From Apostichopus japonicus (taxonomy: Eukaryota; Echinodermata; Holothuroidea; Aspidochirotida; Stichopodidae), in NCBI RefSeq assembly GCF_037975245.1, contig NC_092580.1:26997501-27061500 (forward strand): 64,000 bases of DNA, given 5' to 3'. Positions 25,180-40,400 of this stretch are shown piece by piece; position 1 is the stretch's first letter; each line of letters begins with the position of its first letter. A program made the position numbers and the translations under genes. Below the pieces are notes generated by a model, which searched no databases, was not told the origin of the DNA, and saw nothing but the letters and a program-made list of their open reading frames with translations.

Positions 25180-25375
25180 TCCCTCCAATGCACACACACT
25201 CCTTTTAAATTCCCATGCATGTTACTGCGTGCCTGTATATCATGTAGCTAATTCATAATATTCTCATTTACTACCTATAAAACCGCCACCAGCCACAAAG
25301 AATCTACGGTATGGATCATTTCTATATTATAAAAATAAAAAAGGATTGATCTAAGATAGTAGTTATACTCCTCAC
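25180..25375 (-). repeat. Dispersed repeat, inverted copy of 32,010-32,206
   Basis: The reverse complement of this segment reads almost the same as 32,010-32,206, apart from a few substitutions and small indels. Neither copy shows clear terminal repeats, so the class is unknown. Confidence 0.85.
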
Positions 25376-27228
25376 GGATGCAACAGTAGACAACTAATTA
25401 AGTCACTATCCTCCGAAGCGGAAGGACGATCGTAAATTACATATAAATTCGAACGAAGGTGATGAGAATACTGTACTCATATATCTCAAGCTGTGTATAG
25501 AAACTTTCTTGATCACATGATAAGAAATTGGCTTTTAGAGGGGAAACTACCTACAGTACAAGTTTATGAAACCCACGGGAGCCGAGATTGGGGAATAGTA
25601 TCGAACTGGTGTTGCATGTTTCAAACGAAAAAAACTGTAGATAGCTTTACCACTGCCGTGACATATGCAGTCATATATAGATATATATTACAGAGGCGAT
25701 GAACATGCATGCATAGCGATTTCGGATTTTGAAATTCTTCATGAACTCACGTGATTTTGAGTGATTATGCTGGTTTCATAAAGTCTATTTATGAAGTCTT
25801 AAGATTTGTATATAGGTACTGCTTTTAGCATAACTTTAACCCTTACAACCAAAAGGCCTGTGAAAGTGGAACAAAGGGGGAATCCATGGAGATGTATAGA
25901 TCGCAAATACTTAATTTACGTACTCTTGGTATCCTAATTTTGCTAAAATTAAAAAAAAACTATACCATTTGTTCACACAGCTCGTTGAATTTGAACGAAC
26001 TTGTACTGTAGGAAGTGTTTGACACACTTTTTCGCACAATTTAGGCCAAATTGACCTTTTTAACCTCATTTGAGCTTTGACCCCGACCCTATGCACCTAA
26101 ATCTGTCCTATTTTAAAATTCGTCGTATCATTCTCTACAAATCGTGCGGTTTAATACGGTACTTCTTTCCTACATATTGACAAGCAGAAAACGGCTAAAA
26201 AAGTCATTTTTAGGCATTTAGACCTTTGACCTATTATGTCATAAATCCCGCAAGTACGAATTACATAGTCAGGCACCTACCAATTAAATTTAAACTTGAT
26301 CGGAATTACGGTCTACGAGGGTTTGGATCAAAGTCACTAGATTCTTTGTTTACATTCCTTCAGCCGATGAAGTTTTTGGCTACATTTGTACAGACAAACT
26401 CGCAAATATGACATCCAAAATAATGTCCGCTGACGAACCTTTGATGCTGAAACTTCGAGATGATGACGAAAAGTTGAACGTGTCTGATTACGTACGCCAT
26501 TTCTTGAAATTTTGAAAGCGAATCTGACGACGAATTTAGCGATGGTTCGGATGACAAAAGGAATTGTACCAACGAATGTTGCCGTGTTGGACGAATCTTA
26601 CCGTATTAGTAATTACAGACTTTGCGATCCGCTTAACATATGTATACTGCCGACTTTACAACCAGCGGTCCGTCGCACAAGTTTGCTAGATTGGAAAAAG
26701 TCAATCCACAGTTTTCCCTTTCGGGAAATCAAAAGTTGTTGTTAATTGTATGGGGATCAATTATTTGTGGAATTGTTAGGGTCAAGCTTGGGTCAACTTG
26801 TATATGTCAATATTTTGATTTCGTGTAAAACTATTAGTCCTGGCTGATGCTCTTTACATTGATGACTTTAGCAGTAGGTTACTTGTCAGGTGAATACATA
26901 GCCTTCGTTTGAGTGTGTATACAAACTTCGTGGTGACGTTCACAAGATCACATGTTAATCATTTATCGAATAAAACTCACAGAGCTTCGCTAGTTTCCGT
27001 TTCATGTCTCATTGTGTTATGATTTCGTTTCATTGTTATCAGTATTGGGAGTCTCAATAAGGTTTGTAAATGAAGTACTGTTTACATGTGAGAAGAGAAC
27101 ATTTGAATTGAACTATGGCATTGATACATGCACGCGTAGAAGTAAATACATAACTTAGATCGATCCCTACTGATAATTATAACCTGCATATGCTATGTCA
27201 TTCGTCAAAATGGTTATAAAACCTTCAA

Positions 27229-27626
<398 letters not shown>

Positions 27627-28237
27627 GTTATTGTTAAAGTTATAGTTTATAGCCAAAAAAAATTTCTCTGCAGGCACAATATCACCTCTACTTTTTTTTT
27701 CTTGGGAGGGGGAGGGGCGAACCTTACCTTCATGAGAATCGGATTCACCGACCTTTGGACCACATCTACTCCTTTTCTAATATTCCTGGATCCGCTACTG
27801 CTGTCTGTCAAACGTTTCCTATATAGTGAAACTAACCTTTACCACGTTGGCCTTAGATATATTAGACACATCCTAATCAATTTCTAGGATTACACAGCTT
27901 TCGACACGACGCGGAAAATTGCGACAGGGAAGTTCCCACAATGTACGTCGTGATACGCCTATATATGATAATTACCCCTAACCCACCTAGGAAAAAAAAT
28001 TACGCACCCGTCCTGTTGATTTTGTGCTTTAGATCTGTACGACTGTGTATCATGAATACACGAACGTGTCGTTGTAAAAGTCACCTTGTTTAAAGTACGC
28101 ACTTGACGCATGCTTTACTGTTCACGGTCACAAAATATGTTTATAAAAGTATACTTTTTGCAAAATTATGGAAAGAGAAGATGTGATGCATTGAGGATTA
28201 TCGTGGCATTTACAACATATCATCATTTAGCTTACGA

Positions 28238-28458
28238 ATGCCACTCGACTCTTATCCGAAGTTTACCATGAATTTGAAATTTCCGAAAGTGTTCTTCGTG
28301 GTTTGTTGCCTTTGTATTACTTCGCTCTGTTTCGTTAAAGTTGGGAAATATAGGTTACTTTTAAATGAGGGTCGTTTTAATAGATTTTTTGAGCAGTTTC
28401 CTACCAAGATACCCATCGAGTTTGACATAAGCCAAGTTTGTGACAAAATTTGCAACAG
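28238..28458 (+). CDS. Sialyltransferase coding exon 1 (membrane anchor)
   Basis: Encodes the cytoplasmic tail, the transmembrane helix and the start of the stem, ending DKICN(R) at donor GTAAGT. It was linked to the distant exon 2 by phase 2, by type II topology, and by the absence of any other anchor exon upstream of exon 2. Confidence 0.72.
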
Positions 28459-31400
28459 GTAAGTTATTTCATCATGTAGTATGCAAAATTAATACAGTAA
28501 AGAATGATTTGTTTGTATGCTTTTCTTACGTACGTTAGGCATTAGAATGTTGTGACTAGCGACGTAAGCTAGGCCGATGAGGCCACCCGGGGCCCGATGA
28601 CAAGTGGGCCGCAGGCCTAGAATAAACTTCGCCGGACCGCTGGTCGGCCATAGGTCGGGCGAAGCAGCTAGTAAATTGGCTAAAAATAATTGCTATTGAT
28701 ATTGCGCAGTCAGTAAACCAAAAGAGTCCCATGTACCCTTCAGGGACGTCCATTGCTTATTCATCTAGACGTGATAGGCTCATTCTTCATATCTTTGCCA
28801 CATACAACAAAATGCTCACTCAAGGCCTACACATCGTATGTGCTTGTATTAATGTGGAATCTTCTTCTTAGAGACCATTTCTATTGATGTAACTTGGCAC
28901 TGTTTCTTCGTTCTATATGCCACCTGTTGTAATCTTATCGAGGGCAAGCGAAAATCTAGGCCATCTGTGTAGGGAATTGTGTTCTGTCTACCCATATTAT
29001 GACTGGAGCATGCATTGAATCCATGCTAGTGATTTCAGGAGCAGCAAAATCACAAGCTTTATCCTATATATAACCCTGTGATAGATATCTTCATGATTTA
29101 TAACCGCTATAAGACTATCTCCCTCGTTTAGCAGATAACAGAATTTAATATTGATATCATATTTATCAGTGTGTAATGTCGATGTGCAACGTACAAGGAG
29201 GTCATTAGTTTGTTTAGTTTTAGTGCTTATTGTAAGCATGCAGCTCTAACAATGGAATCAATGCCAATATTAGGTCATGCCTAAGAACCATAAGAACAAT
29301 ATTTTAGTTACAACATGAACAACACATAGGAATTGGTTGGCAAAGTATCCAAATATTGGTAGGTTTGATTGAAAGTCAGTGATAATTTGAAACATGAAGT
29401 TATAAATTTACAAGATATCAGGCTGTTTTTAATTAGATCATAATAGATGTGGCATACAACATAAGAACAACAAACAACATCAAGCAAGTAACATATATGG
29501 AAAAGTTTATTCATTCAAAATATCAGATCATGTTCAACATTGAAAGCTTCGGATACTAGCCTTTCCTCTCAAAGCCAAATGGGTTATTAATATGACAAGA
29601 AAGCTGGTTCATTAGATATAAATCAAATGTCATGTTTCAATTTAAAAGACTAGAATTGGTACAATTTTGATAGGTTACACTCAAAGTCTTTTATACCAGT
29701 TGTGAGAAGTTGTGGGGAAATGGGTTGGTGATGTAAACTAGGGCTATATTTTGCAACAATATTGAATAATTTTCAACTGCTTACATTGTACCACACTTAC
29801 ATGATGCATTTTCAAGAACAGTTCTGAGCACTAGGATAATTTGTGCTTGTGATATTATGTCTGTAGGTGCAGGGGTGTTGAAACCCTACCCTTTTTGAAA
29901 TGGTTGTAAACTTGGTAGTGCTTATTTATATAATGATACTACATTTGCAATGTTTGAAACAATAATGAAGATCTTGCACCTGTTTTGGTTGTACCACACA
30001 ACGTGTTGTCTATTTATGTACTGTGTAAGTACTAGGATTTTTTGTTGTTGTAATATATTCTACCTGCTGGTGTGTGGTGAGGGAGGGTGTGGGGAAGGGC
30101 TCAACCCAATTTTTGTTGTTGTGTGCAGTGTTTAGCTTGGCTTGGCTTGGGTGGTTTTAATTTTCCTGTGGTTCCCAATTACTGCATGGGAATGTAATTT
30201 CATGTAAATCAGTTCAGCAGAAATTAGAAATATTAATGATAAAAAAATTCCCCAGGTGCCAAGTATGATGATTATAAGAGCAAAAACGTGTCAATTCAGT
30301 ACGAGACTTCTGTCTACTCGTAAGTAAACAAACAGGCGGCTCTACACAGAATCACGCTTCACTGAACAACTTAAAACTTGTATTGGAAGAGTTGTTGCTG
30401 TTGTTTGTTTAGTTAATGCATGCATAACTGTACTCTACAAATATTACGTTATTTTATGAAATCAGTGTATTTACATATTAATCAAATGAAAATGAGAACT
30501 GCAGGTCAGCAGGTGTATATATATTGTTATTATTAATTGGTCATTAATTGCCAGAATATTATCCAGTGTTAGTTTGTTTTGACGTTGCATGCTTGCACCT
30601 GTAGTCATAGGCATACGAGGCGGGGGGGGGGGGGCAGGGGGGCAGACTGCTGCCCAAATTTCCAGAAGACAAGAATAGCGGGCAAAAGTCCTGAAAAATT
30701 TGGGCAGCCTAAGAGGAGAAAAAAATATATATATAAATATGTAGTAGCTTGCCCGAATCTTTTCATATTTTTGCCGAAAATTCCGTGGAGAACATTCTGT
30801 GTTATTTGTTTTGTGACATTAATATTAATATAAGCCTAATGATTTTCTTTATTTAGCATCATGATGCCCGAATATTTCCGTGTAACACCCCCATAAGCGT
30901 AGCACATCTGGGCTACCACGCTTTTTGCACTATCGCCCAAAATTATTAACAGGGAACGCCACTCACAATCGTGGTGACAAGCATGCATGGGAGATTAGCA
31001 GTCTCTGAAGTGAAAAAACCGCAGTAAACATTTTTTTCTAACTAGTCAACTGTATACCTGGACATCCCAGACATAAGTGTATCTAAGAAGCATTTTCTTT
31101 TTCATGGATGGTGGGTGGGGGGGGGGGGGGAGTGCCTACAAGCCTAAAAGTACAGGTTTATCATATTCTTTGTAATTTTTATACTTTTTGGTGAGGCAAA
31201 TTGCAGTCTCACCCGACACAGCAACATTTTCCCACCTACGTGTCGTTGAACAATGTATGTTTTTCTGGGGGTAGCTGAGTACTGTGTAAAATAATACTGT
31301 AACTAAATAGGAGTTAAAAAATATACTGTCCTAGTTTTCCCCGTCAAAGTGATGTTACCATTTTTTCTTCTTCTAATTTACCAAATTTTTGGGGAAGTGT

Positions 31401-34400
31401 AAATTTCTAAACGTGGGATTATAAAATAAAGAATGTTTAGATGCAACTTGCAAGGCCTCAGAAGTGCCATTTCCGGCAATCTGAGAGTCATATTTTGCCC
31501 AAAAAATTCTTGTACGCTACGCGCCAACCAATGGTGGCGCTCCGCTTAGATAGTGTCACGGGAAATTTTGGGCACAAAAGTTTCTGCCCCCCCCAAACGG
31601 AAATGGTCCCGTACGCCTATGCCTGTAGTAGGAAACAGTTTAAAGTTTAATGGAACAAAGGGTATTTTCCCTCAGGCATCATCTCATTTGTTATTTATTA
31701 TTCAGTTATTGTTTGTTGAGAGAGAGATAGATAGGATGTCAAACACCTGAATTTTCAAAGCACATATTTACTCAAAATATTAACAACTGTCTTTTGTCTT
31801 TGAAGTCGCCGATCAATTCCTATCATAATGCACAGTGGAAAACTATGTGCCATTTTGATCAAGTTGTATTGAAACTGTATTGAGTGACACAACACATGCA
31901 CTGGCGGATCCAAGGGGGGGCCAAGGGGGGCCATGGCCCCCCCCAAAGGTGAGCCAAAAAGTGTTTCCGAACATCCGCTAAATCATATGATTGGAAATTA
32001 AAAAAATCGAGTATAACTATACTATCTTAGATCATGATCCTTTTTTATTTTTATAATATAGTAATGATCCATACCGTAGATTCTTTGTGGCTGGTGGCGG
32101 TTTTATAGGTAGTAAATGAGAATATTATGAATTAGCTACATGATATACGGTACAGGCACGCAGTAACATGCACGGGAATTTAAAAGGAGTGTGTGTGCAT
32201 TGGAGGGCACTGGCGGATCCAAGGGGGGAGGGGCCAAGGGGGGCCATGGCCCCCCCCCAAAGGTGAGCCAAAAAGTGTTTCCGAACATCCGCTAAATCAT
32301 ATGATTGGAAATTAAAAAAAATCGAGAGGAATAGCAGTGGTAGACTAGTCTAAACCTTTTCGTTTTCTGGTTTAAAATTAAATGCAGAGCTCCCAACTGA
32401 CCCGCAATTCGCGGGAATTAGACCCGCATTCTAACACCCAAACCCGCTGACCCTCACAAGCGTCCGAAAAAACCGCATTGTAATTGTCAAGTATACATAA
32501 AAAAATTTGCATCAAATCTTGACTTAGCAACCATCATTTCTTTAGCATTTAGCATAATAGAGTATAAAACCTCCTTTACAGCATCATTTGAACCTCAAAT
32601 TAGCCTATATTTCTTTTCATTGGGGCGAGCAGCGAACATTTTCATGCCACGTGTGAGGATACGCGGGAATAAATAGGCAGGAGAGAGTGCTGATTTCTAC
32701 CACCGCTTGTTCTGGTGGCTGAGGGGTTTATTACTTCTTCTCTCACATAGCATGGTTGAGATTATATTATATGATTACGTAACAAAAAGGACGGTGCAGC
32801 ACCTTCAGGTAACTTTCCTGAAAGATAATAAAAAGAGAAACAAAACATAAAAATAAAGTCACTTAAAATTGTGTACCAGACTAACTCTACTCTCTGTGAC
32901 CCAATTAGGCTGGTTTCTACACTGTCTGAATAGCTACAATGACAAGGGTAGAACTGGGAGCACCACTAGACTTAACACATAATAGTAGTAATGATGAGAT
33001 TGCGACATTTAAATCTCGGCACGTCTGCCTTACAATCTCTCTGTCCATTTATGGGCAGAGCATTACACTTATAAAACAATAACACAACTTATCTAGTCAA
33101 GTACATCTCAACCAGTTACCAGTACACAGAACGTGTAACTTATTACAGAATACATCGTTTAACAACTAATTGTGGTTACCACAGCAGCGAGAGACATTTT
33201 GTCCAAAACCAATATCAACAGAGGTGAATTTAATCTTAATCAGTGCTGGATAACACATAATGTGGTGAATATAGAAAGAAAATACCTTAATGAATAATTA
33301 GATAATGTTACTCAAGCTCACTTGGGTAGCTCGCCTATTACGTACACATAAATTCAACGATAACATGGGCGCAGCCATCTTGTTTGTTATGAGAGGGCGC
33401 TCTATCGGAATATAGTACGAAAATACTTTATACACACATAGTAATTCACCGTAAGGCACGCTTAGCCTAGACAATGAAACACACGAATAACACGATTCCC
33501 TCGAATACAACAATAACAAGACATGTGAACTTATAATAACATATTTTTAAGAGTACAGAACTTACTAAGCCCTTGAAAATACTCAAAATGAACTTGAATA
33601 CCATCGTGATGCAATCTCGAAACAATAAACCTAGGCCTAATACACAATATCACGATAGGCTAACCCACGCTGAGAATAGGTCCACGTTGTACAAACTAAA
33701 ATACAATTTGTGAGTCACAAACTCACTTATACTTCCCTATACTAACATGAGCAAAAGCTTAAATATAATATACATATAATTACCTCAATTACTTCTTAAA
33801 AAGCGACATCTTCAGCAATAAAACTCTACATTTCTAAAGAGCGTAATATTTGTTTGGTGTTCGTTGTAATGATAATATGTCAAAAGGTACAGCAACGAAC
33901 GCCGAAAGGGACAGATGTGCAACCAACACATGGCTCCCTGTGGGATGCACTACACTCCCCTGCTGAACTAAGTTTGTCCCCAAACTACTTAGGAATTAAA
34001 CCTTTAACAACAATGAAAAACAAGAAAGTAAATATTGAAACTGATCGTCAACCCTTATGGAAAACGAGAATATCGAGCACTGTATCACAACGAATGCCGT
34101 AAAACAACTGTACTAAGCTACCAACTAGTGGGCTTAACTTGTAAGTATAAAACTCAAGTTTGAATTGCCACAGTACACAACAATATAATAGGCAGTTCAA
34201 TACGATGCAAGGTGAAACGATCAACATGAAATAAAAGTATTGATAATACAGATGATAAATAATGCTGCCAAAATGCAACACAACTTACGACTTCAAAAAC
34301 AATAGGATATCTTGTCAGCAAAACCAAAAACAATAAGGAAACTCTGACTAGAACTATGTGTACTTAACACTTTTAGGGACGTTGTATGGATTTGTATGTT

Positions 34401-37400
34401 GCCCCCGGTTCACTCTACAGCTACGACGCAGTCGTGGTTGCTCGTCATCGGATGAATAAAGAGAAGAATCGTCAGAACTGTCACTTAGGTATGATGTTGG
34501 AACCGTCAGTCGAGGCAAGGACATATCTCTAGCGTCGGTGTTGTTAGGAAGATTTCCATGGAGTAGTGGAACTGGTAGACTGAGTGATGGACAAGGACGT
34601 ATTTCCCTCCTGTGAACCATTTTGTTTGGACCAGAGCCATCGGCGAGCTGAATTTCGTACACAGAGTTGTCGTTTGGACGGGATAGAACCTTATAGACAT
34701 CAGCTCCCCACTCATCTGCAATCTTGTGTCTTCCCCGGGGGTGGCTTTTGGTGTATACGTTGGTACCCACTTCCAGTGGCTTGTCCTCAGCACGTTTGTC
34801 AAAGAGTCGTTTACGTGCTGCAGCCTGATGTTTTAGAGTCTCCCCTGCTTTCTTGTGGGCCATCTGGAGAGCTTCATTATGTTTGAAAATCCACTCATCT
34901 ACTGAATCTGAGGTTTGAGAGTGGTGTTGACTCAACAAGAAATCTACAGGTAAAATAGGTTCCCTGCCATACATGAGATAAAACGGTGAAAACCCAGTTG
35001 AGGCATGAGGGGTACAGTTGTAAGCGTACAGTACTTCTGGTAAATACTCAGACCAGCGTCTTTTCTTGGAGGGTGGAAGTGTTTTTAACAGATTATGTAG
35101 AGTTCTGTTAAACCTTTCTGCTTGGCCATTACCCTCTGGGTAATAAGGGGTAGTTCTTGTTTTGGTTATGTTATGAATCTGACATAACTGTTGAATTAAT
35201 GCCGATTCAAAATTCCTTCCTTGGTCAGAGTGCAATCGACGAGGGGCCCCAAATAGTAAAAACCAATGTTGGGCGAGCTTCTTAGCGGTGGTCTGTGCAG
35301 TTTGGTCTTTTGTTGGTATTGCCTGCGTGAATTTGGAAAATATATCCGTGATGATGAGTACATTTTCCTTACCCGCTGTATCCCGCTCCAGGAGAGTAAA
35401 ATCAACTGCCACTATGTCATTTGGTTTGTTGGCCACAATACTTCTTAACGGTTCTCGGATCTTTGGCTGGTTCTTTGCACGAACACACCGATCGCATTCT
35501 TCGCAGTATGCTATTACATCACTGGATAGCTTTGGCCAGTAACAGCGCTGTTTTACCAGCAACGTCGTCCTCTTACCACCTTGGTGACCACACTGATCGT
35601 GACAAGCTTTCAGCACCTCTTCCCGTAAGACTTTAGGAAGCAACAGTTGGTTGGTGTTGTTTTCAGGACAAGTCCTATACAGTAAACCATCCATCTCGTG
35701 TAACTTATCCCATTGTTTGACCAGGAGAGACAATTCCTTATTCTGTCTCCGGTCAGTCATCGAAGGTTTGGTATTTGATAACCAACTTTCGTAGAATCGA
35801 CTGATGGTAGGGTCTTTCTGCTGGAATTCTCTGAGTTGTTCCCTAGAATATGAAGGAAATACTAGTGGTGACGTCACCGGGCAGTTGATTTCTTGCTTCG
35901 AACCAGAAATTGCTGCAACTGTGGCCATTTGTAGATCCTCAGGGACAATTGTACACATGGGGGTACATTCAGCAGATGAAGCAATATCCGGGGTGTCGGA
36001 CAAGGGCGGTATTCGGGAAAGGGCATCTGCTACGGTGTTAGATTTTCCAGGCTTGTAAAACGTCTTAAAGTCAAATGCAGCAAGGGCACCCACCCAGCGT
36101 TGAGAAACTGCATCCAGCTTAGCATTTCCCAGATGAGCTAGAGGATTACTATCTGTATATACAACAAACTTGTGTCCCAGTAGGTACTCCCGAAATTTCT
36201 CGGTGACTGCCCACTTTAATCCAAGCAGCTCTAGCTTGAAACTGGAGTATTTATCCATGGTCTTTTCTGATCCACGGAGAGTTCTACTGGCAAAGGCAAG
36301 TACTCGCCGCTTTCCATCCTGCACTTGGTACAACACAGCTCCTAATCCGCATAGTGACGCATCTACTTCCAGTTCGAATGGCAAGGTGTAATTTGGGTAT
36401 GCCAACACAACATTCTCACATAATTTCTGCTTCAGAATTTTGAAAGCCTCTTGGTGTTCGTCGGACCACATAAAAGGAACAGTCTTAGTACTCTTCTGTT
36501 GATGCAGGCAGGTAGAGACCAGAGTGTGAAGTGGTTTGGCCGTTTGTGAGAAATTATACACAAACCTCCTGTAAAAAGAACAGAATCCTAAAAAGGACCG
36601 AAGCTCTTTAACATTCCGCGGTGCAGGCCAGTCTTTAACTGCCTGGATCTTGTCTGGACTTGGCATCACCCCAGCACGGGTTACTTTGTGACCAAGATAG
36701 GTCACTTCACTCTGGAAAAATGTACATTTCGACGGCTTGATCTTCAGACCTTGTTGTTTCAATCTATCAAACACCCGCTGCAGATTGGTCAAGTGATCTT
36801 CAAAGGTCTTGGAATACACTAATATGTCATCCAGATAACATAATACAGACTGGAAAAACTGGTCATGAAGGCAAGTCTGCATAAGGCGTTGAAACGTACC
36901 TGGGGCATTTGATAATCCAAACGGCATGCGGTTGAATTCATATAAGCCGAACGGCGTAATGAAACCTGTCTTATGTCTGTCTGTCTCTGCCATGGCAACT
37001 TGATGGTACCCGGAAAGGAGGTCAATAGCAGAAAACCACTGAGACCCATGCAGTGCGTCGATTGAATCCTCTATCCTTGGGATGGGGTAGGCGTCTTTAA
37101 TTGTTTTCTGATTGAGTTTCCGGTAGTCAACACACATTCGAAGGCTACCATCTGTTTTCCGTACTAGAACAATCGGAGAGGCATAAGAGCTGGTACTTGG
37201 TCTAATTACTCCCTTGTCTAGCAATTTCCGAATGTGTTCCCTTACTTCTTCCCATTGGGACGGTGGAATACGACGGAATGGTTGTCTGACAGGTACTTCA
37301 TCGGTGAGAGGTATCTTGTGGGAGACACCTTCTGCATTGCCCAGGTCATCATCTGATGAAGCAAATATCTCAGCATTTCTCCGTAGAAGGTCAACAGCTT

Positions 37401-40400
37401 TGTTTCTTTGATCTTCTGTCAGGCTATCAGGGAGAGGAACTTTCCAGCAGGGCTCTCTCTGTGCAGTATCAACTGAAGCATGTACATGCTGCACACTCGA
37501 CTTTACTTTTGTGACAGATAGTGAGTCATCATGAATAACAGATGGGACTTCCAGCTTTCCCAGAGGCGTTCGGGGCTGTAAAACAACATTCTCTTTAGTG
37601 AGATTCAGTACCTGCAGATTTAATTTCCTACCAGTCCGGTTTAACGTTGATCCAACAAATATACCCTTAGGCAATTGGGTTAGTGGCTCCACCACAACCT
37701 CCTCAGAACCATGCACAAAAGGACAGGAGACTGATATAACTTTAACAGACTCAGGTGGCACGATAACTCTAGTCCCGCAGACTCTCACCAGTCCTTGAAT
37801 ATTTGGTTGGGGTTTGGCTTTTGGTGTATTTGTCGAGAGACCTAACTCCTGAACAAGGTAAGCTGGGTCCATATCCTTGATGACATTTAGTCCAACCAGC
37901 ATGGGCGGGTCTCTGTCCGCTGCCAAAACCAGAATTCCCCTGCCAACTATGATTTCTTTCCCAAGCTGAATGTCAGCTTCAAAATAGCCTAAGTAGGGCA
38001 TTTCGACGTCATCGGCAGAGCTGATCTTGAGCCAATTGATGTGTTCTAAGGGTGTATCGCCAAACAGATCATGAAAACACCTCTTTGATAGGATGGTAAC
38101 CTCAATACCTGTATCCAGAACTGCTTCGACCGTCTTTCCATTTACAAGCACCGTCGTGGTTTGGCATGCACTTACAATCTCCACTCCCTGTGAGCCCTGT
38201 TGCTCTTTAACTGGACCACCCAGTACCTGGCTCACGGAACTGGGCGAGCTTAGTTTCCCGATGGCACATTAATCGGAGTTGGGCTCTGGCATTCTGATGC
38301 ATAATGCCCCATCTGGTGACAACGTCTGCATTCTATGTTTTTCCTGTCAGGTCTGGGCCGCCCCCTACCTTTATACCGTTGACCCTCTCTCTCCAGTCTT
38401 TCTAGTCGTGAAACGATCTCTCCTTGCTGCACCCTAATAGCTTCCATGATATCAGCCTGGGTCTGGACAGTGCTGGCAAGTTTCTCTACCACAGCAGAAA
38501 GTTGGTGAGTAGCAGCTTCCGTACTATTAACAGCTGCTCGTCGAGTACGCCTCGGTACGAAATCGCTTTCCTCTTCTGCCAAATCAAGTGCCCAGTCCCT
38601 TAATTTAATGAAGGTTATTCCTTTATCTTCTTTCATGAGCCTCTTCAACTCCCGTCTCAGCACTCCATCTAACAATCCGTCCCGAAACTGTTCTTTGATG
38701 GCAGTTTCAGGTTTGGGGGCGCCAGGGATCTTTGCAAATTCATCTGCGAGAGCCATCAATCTGAAAGCAAACTCAGATACAGTTTCACCATCTTTCTGCA
38801 CACTACTACAGATTTCCCGCATCACCGAACCTTGACTCCTCCGTTCTCCAAAGGTCTCACAGAGTGTACGGAGGATGGCATCTGCATCGGAGGACACTTT
38901 ATCTGGCTGGTGCCTAATTTCTTGCCTGGCAGCTCCGGCTAGGTACGTCATGACAAATTCAGTTGCATCGGTCCCTTGCAACCTTCTCAACTTCAATGCT
39001 GTACGGATGTCCTCCACAAAGGTCATCACTGGCAGGCCATCAGTCCCGGTGAAAGTACGCAGCTTCCTTTCACTGGGCAAAACGTATACCGTATTAGGTT
39101 GCGCATCTGGTTTTCCCACCTTTGCTCTAGCCAGTTCCGCCGCCAGCCCATCCAACTGCTTCTGGAGGTCCTTAAGTGCCCTGGACGACATACTGCCACC
39201 GCCCTTTATCTCGTTGATGCCTTATTTGTTCTGCATGTATCCCACTTCTGACACCATTTGTGAGGATACGCGGGAATAAATAGGCAGGAGAGAGTGCTGA
39301 TTTCTACCACCGCTTGTTCTGGTGGCTGAGGGGTTTATTACTTCTTCTCTCACATAGCATGGTTGAGATTATATTATATGATTACGTAACAAAAAGGACG
39401 GTGCAGCACCTTCAGGTAACTTTCCTGAAAGATAATAAAAAGAGAAACAAAACATAAAAATAAAGTCACTTAAAATTGTGTACCAGACTAACTCTACTCT
39501 CTGTGACCCAATTAGGCTGGTTTCTACACTGTCTGAATAGCTACAATGACAAGGGTAGAACTGGGAGCACCACTAGACTTAACACATAATAGTAGTAATG
39601 ATGAGATTGCGACATTTAAATCTCGGCACGTCTGCCTTACAATCTCTCTGTCCATTTATGGGCAGAGCATTACACTTATAAAACAATAACACAACTTATC
39701 TAGTCAAGTACATCTCAACCAGTTACCAGTACACAGAACGTGTAACTTATTACAGAATACATCGTTTAACAACTAATTGTGGTTACCACAGCAGCGAGAG
39801 ACATTTTGTCCAAAACCAATATCAACAGAGGTGAATTTAATCTTAATCAGTGCTGGATAACACATAATGTGGTGAATATAGAAAGAAAATACCTTAATGA
39901 ATAATTAGATAATGTTACTCAAGCTCACTTGGGTAGCTCGCCTATTACGTACACATAAATTCAACGATAACATGGGCGCAGCCATCTTGTTTGTTATGAG
40001 AGGGCGCTCTATCGGAATATAGTACGAAAATACTTTATACACACTTAGTAATTCACCGTAAGGCACGCTTAGCCTAGACAATGAAACACACGAATAACAC
40101 GATTCCCTCAAATACAACAATAACAAGACATGTGAACTTATAATAACATATTTTTAAGAGTACAGAACTTACTAAGCCCTTGAAAATACTCAAAATGAAC
40201 TTGAATACCATCGTGATGCAATCTCGAAACAATAAACCTAGGCCTAATACACAATATCACGATAGGCTAACCCACGCTGAGAATAGGTCCACGTTGTACA
40301 AACTAAAATACAATTTGTGAGTCACAAACTCACTTATACTTCCCTATACTAACATGAGCAAAAGCTTAAATATAATATACATATAATTACCTCAATTACT

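Noticed and set aside
26400-26760. Asp/Glu-rich frame (SDDEFSDGSDD) with nearby open frames
   Set aside because: Stops interrupt it quickly and no transposase or host domain is recognisable.
33298-33519. 73-codon frame, nearly identical to one at 39,905-40,126
   Set aside because: Both lie at the same place in the two LTRs; similarity is due to LTR identity, and there is no known LTR-encoded protein.
34506-37798. Several 60-100 codon frames on both strands within the Gypsy pol region
   Set aside because: Shadows of the intact pol frame.
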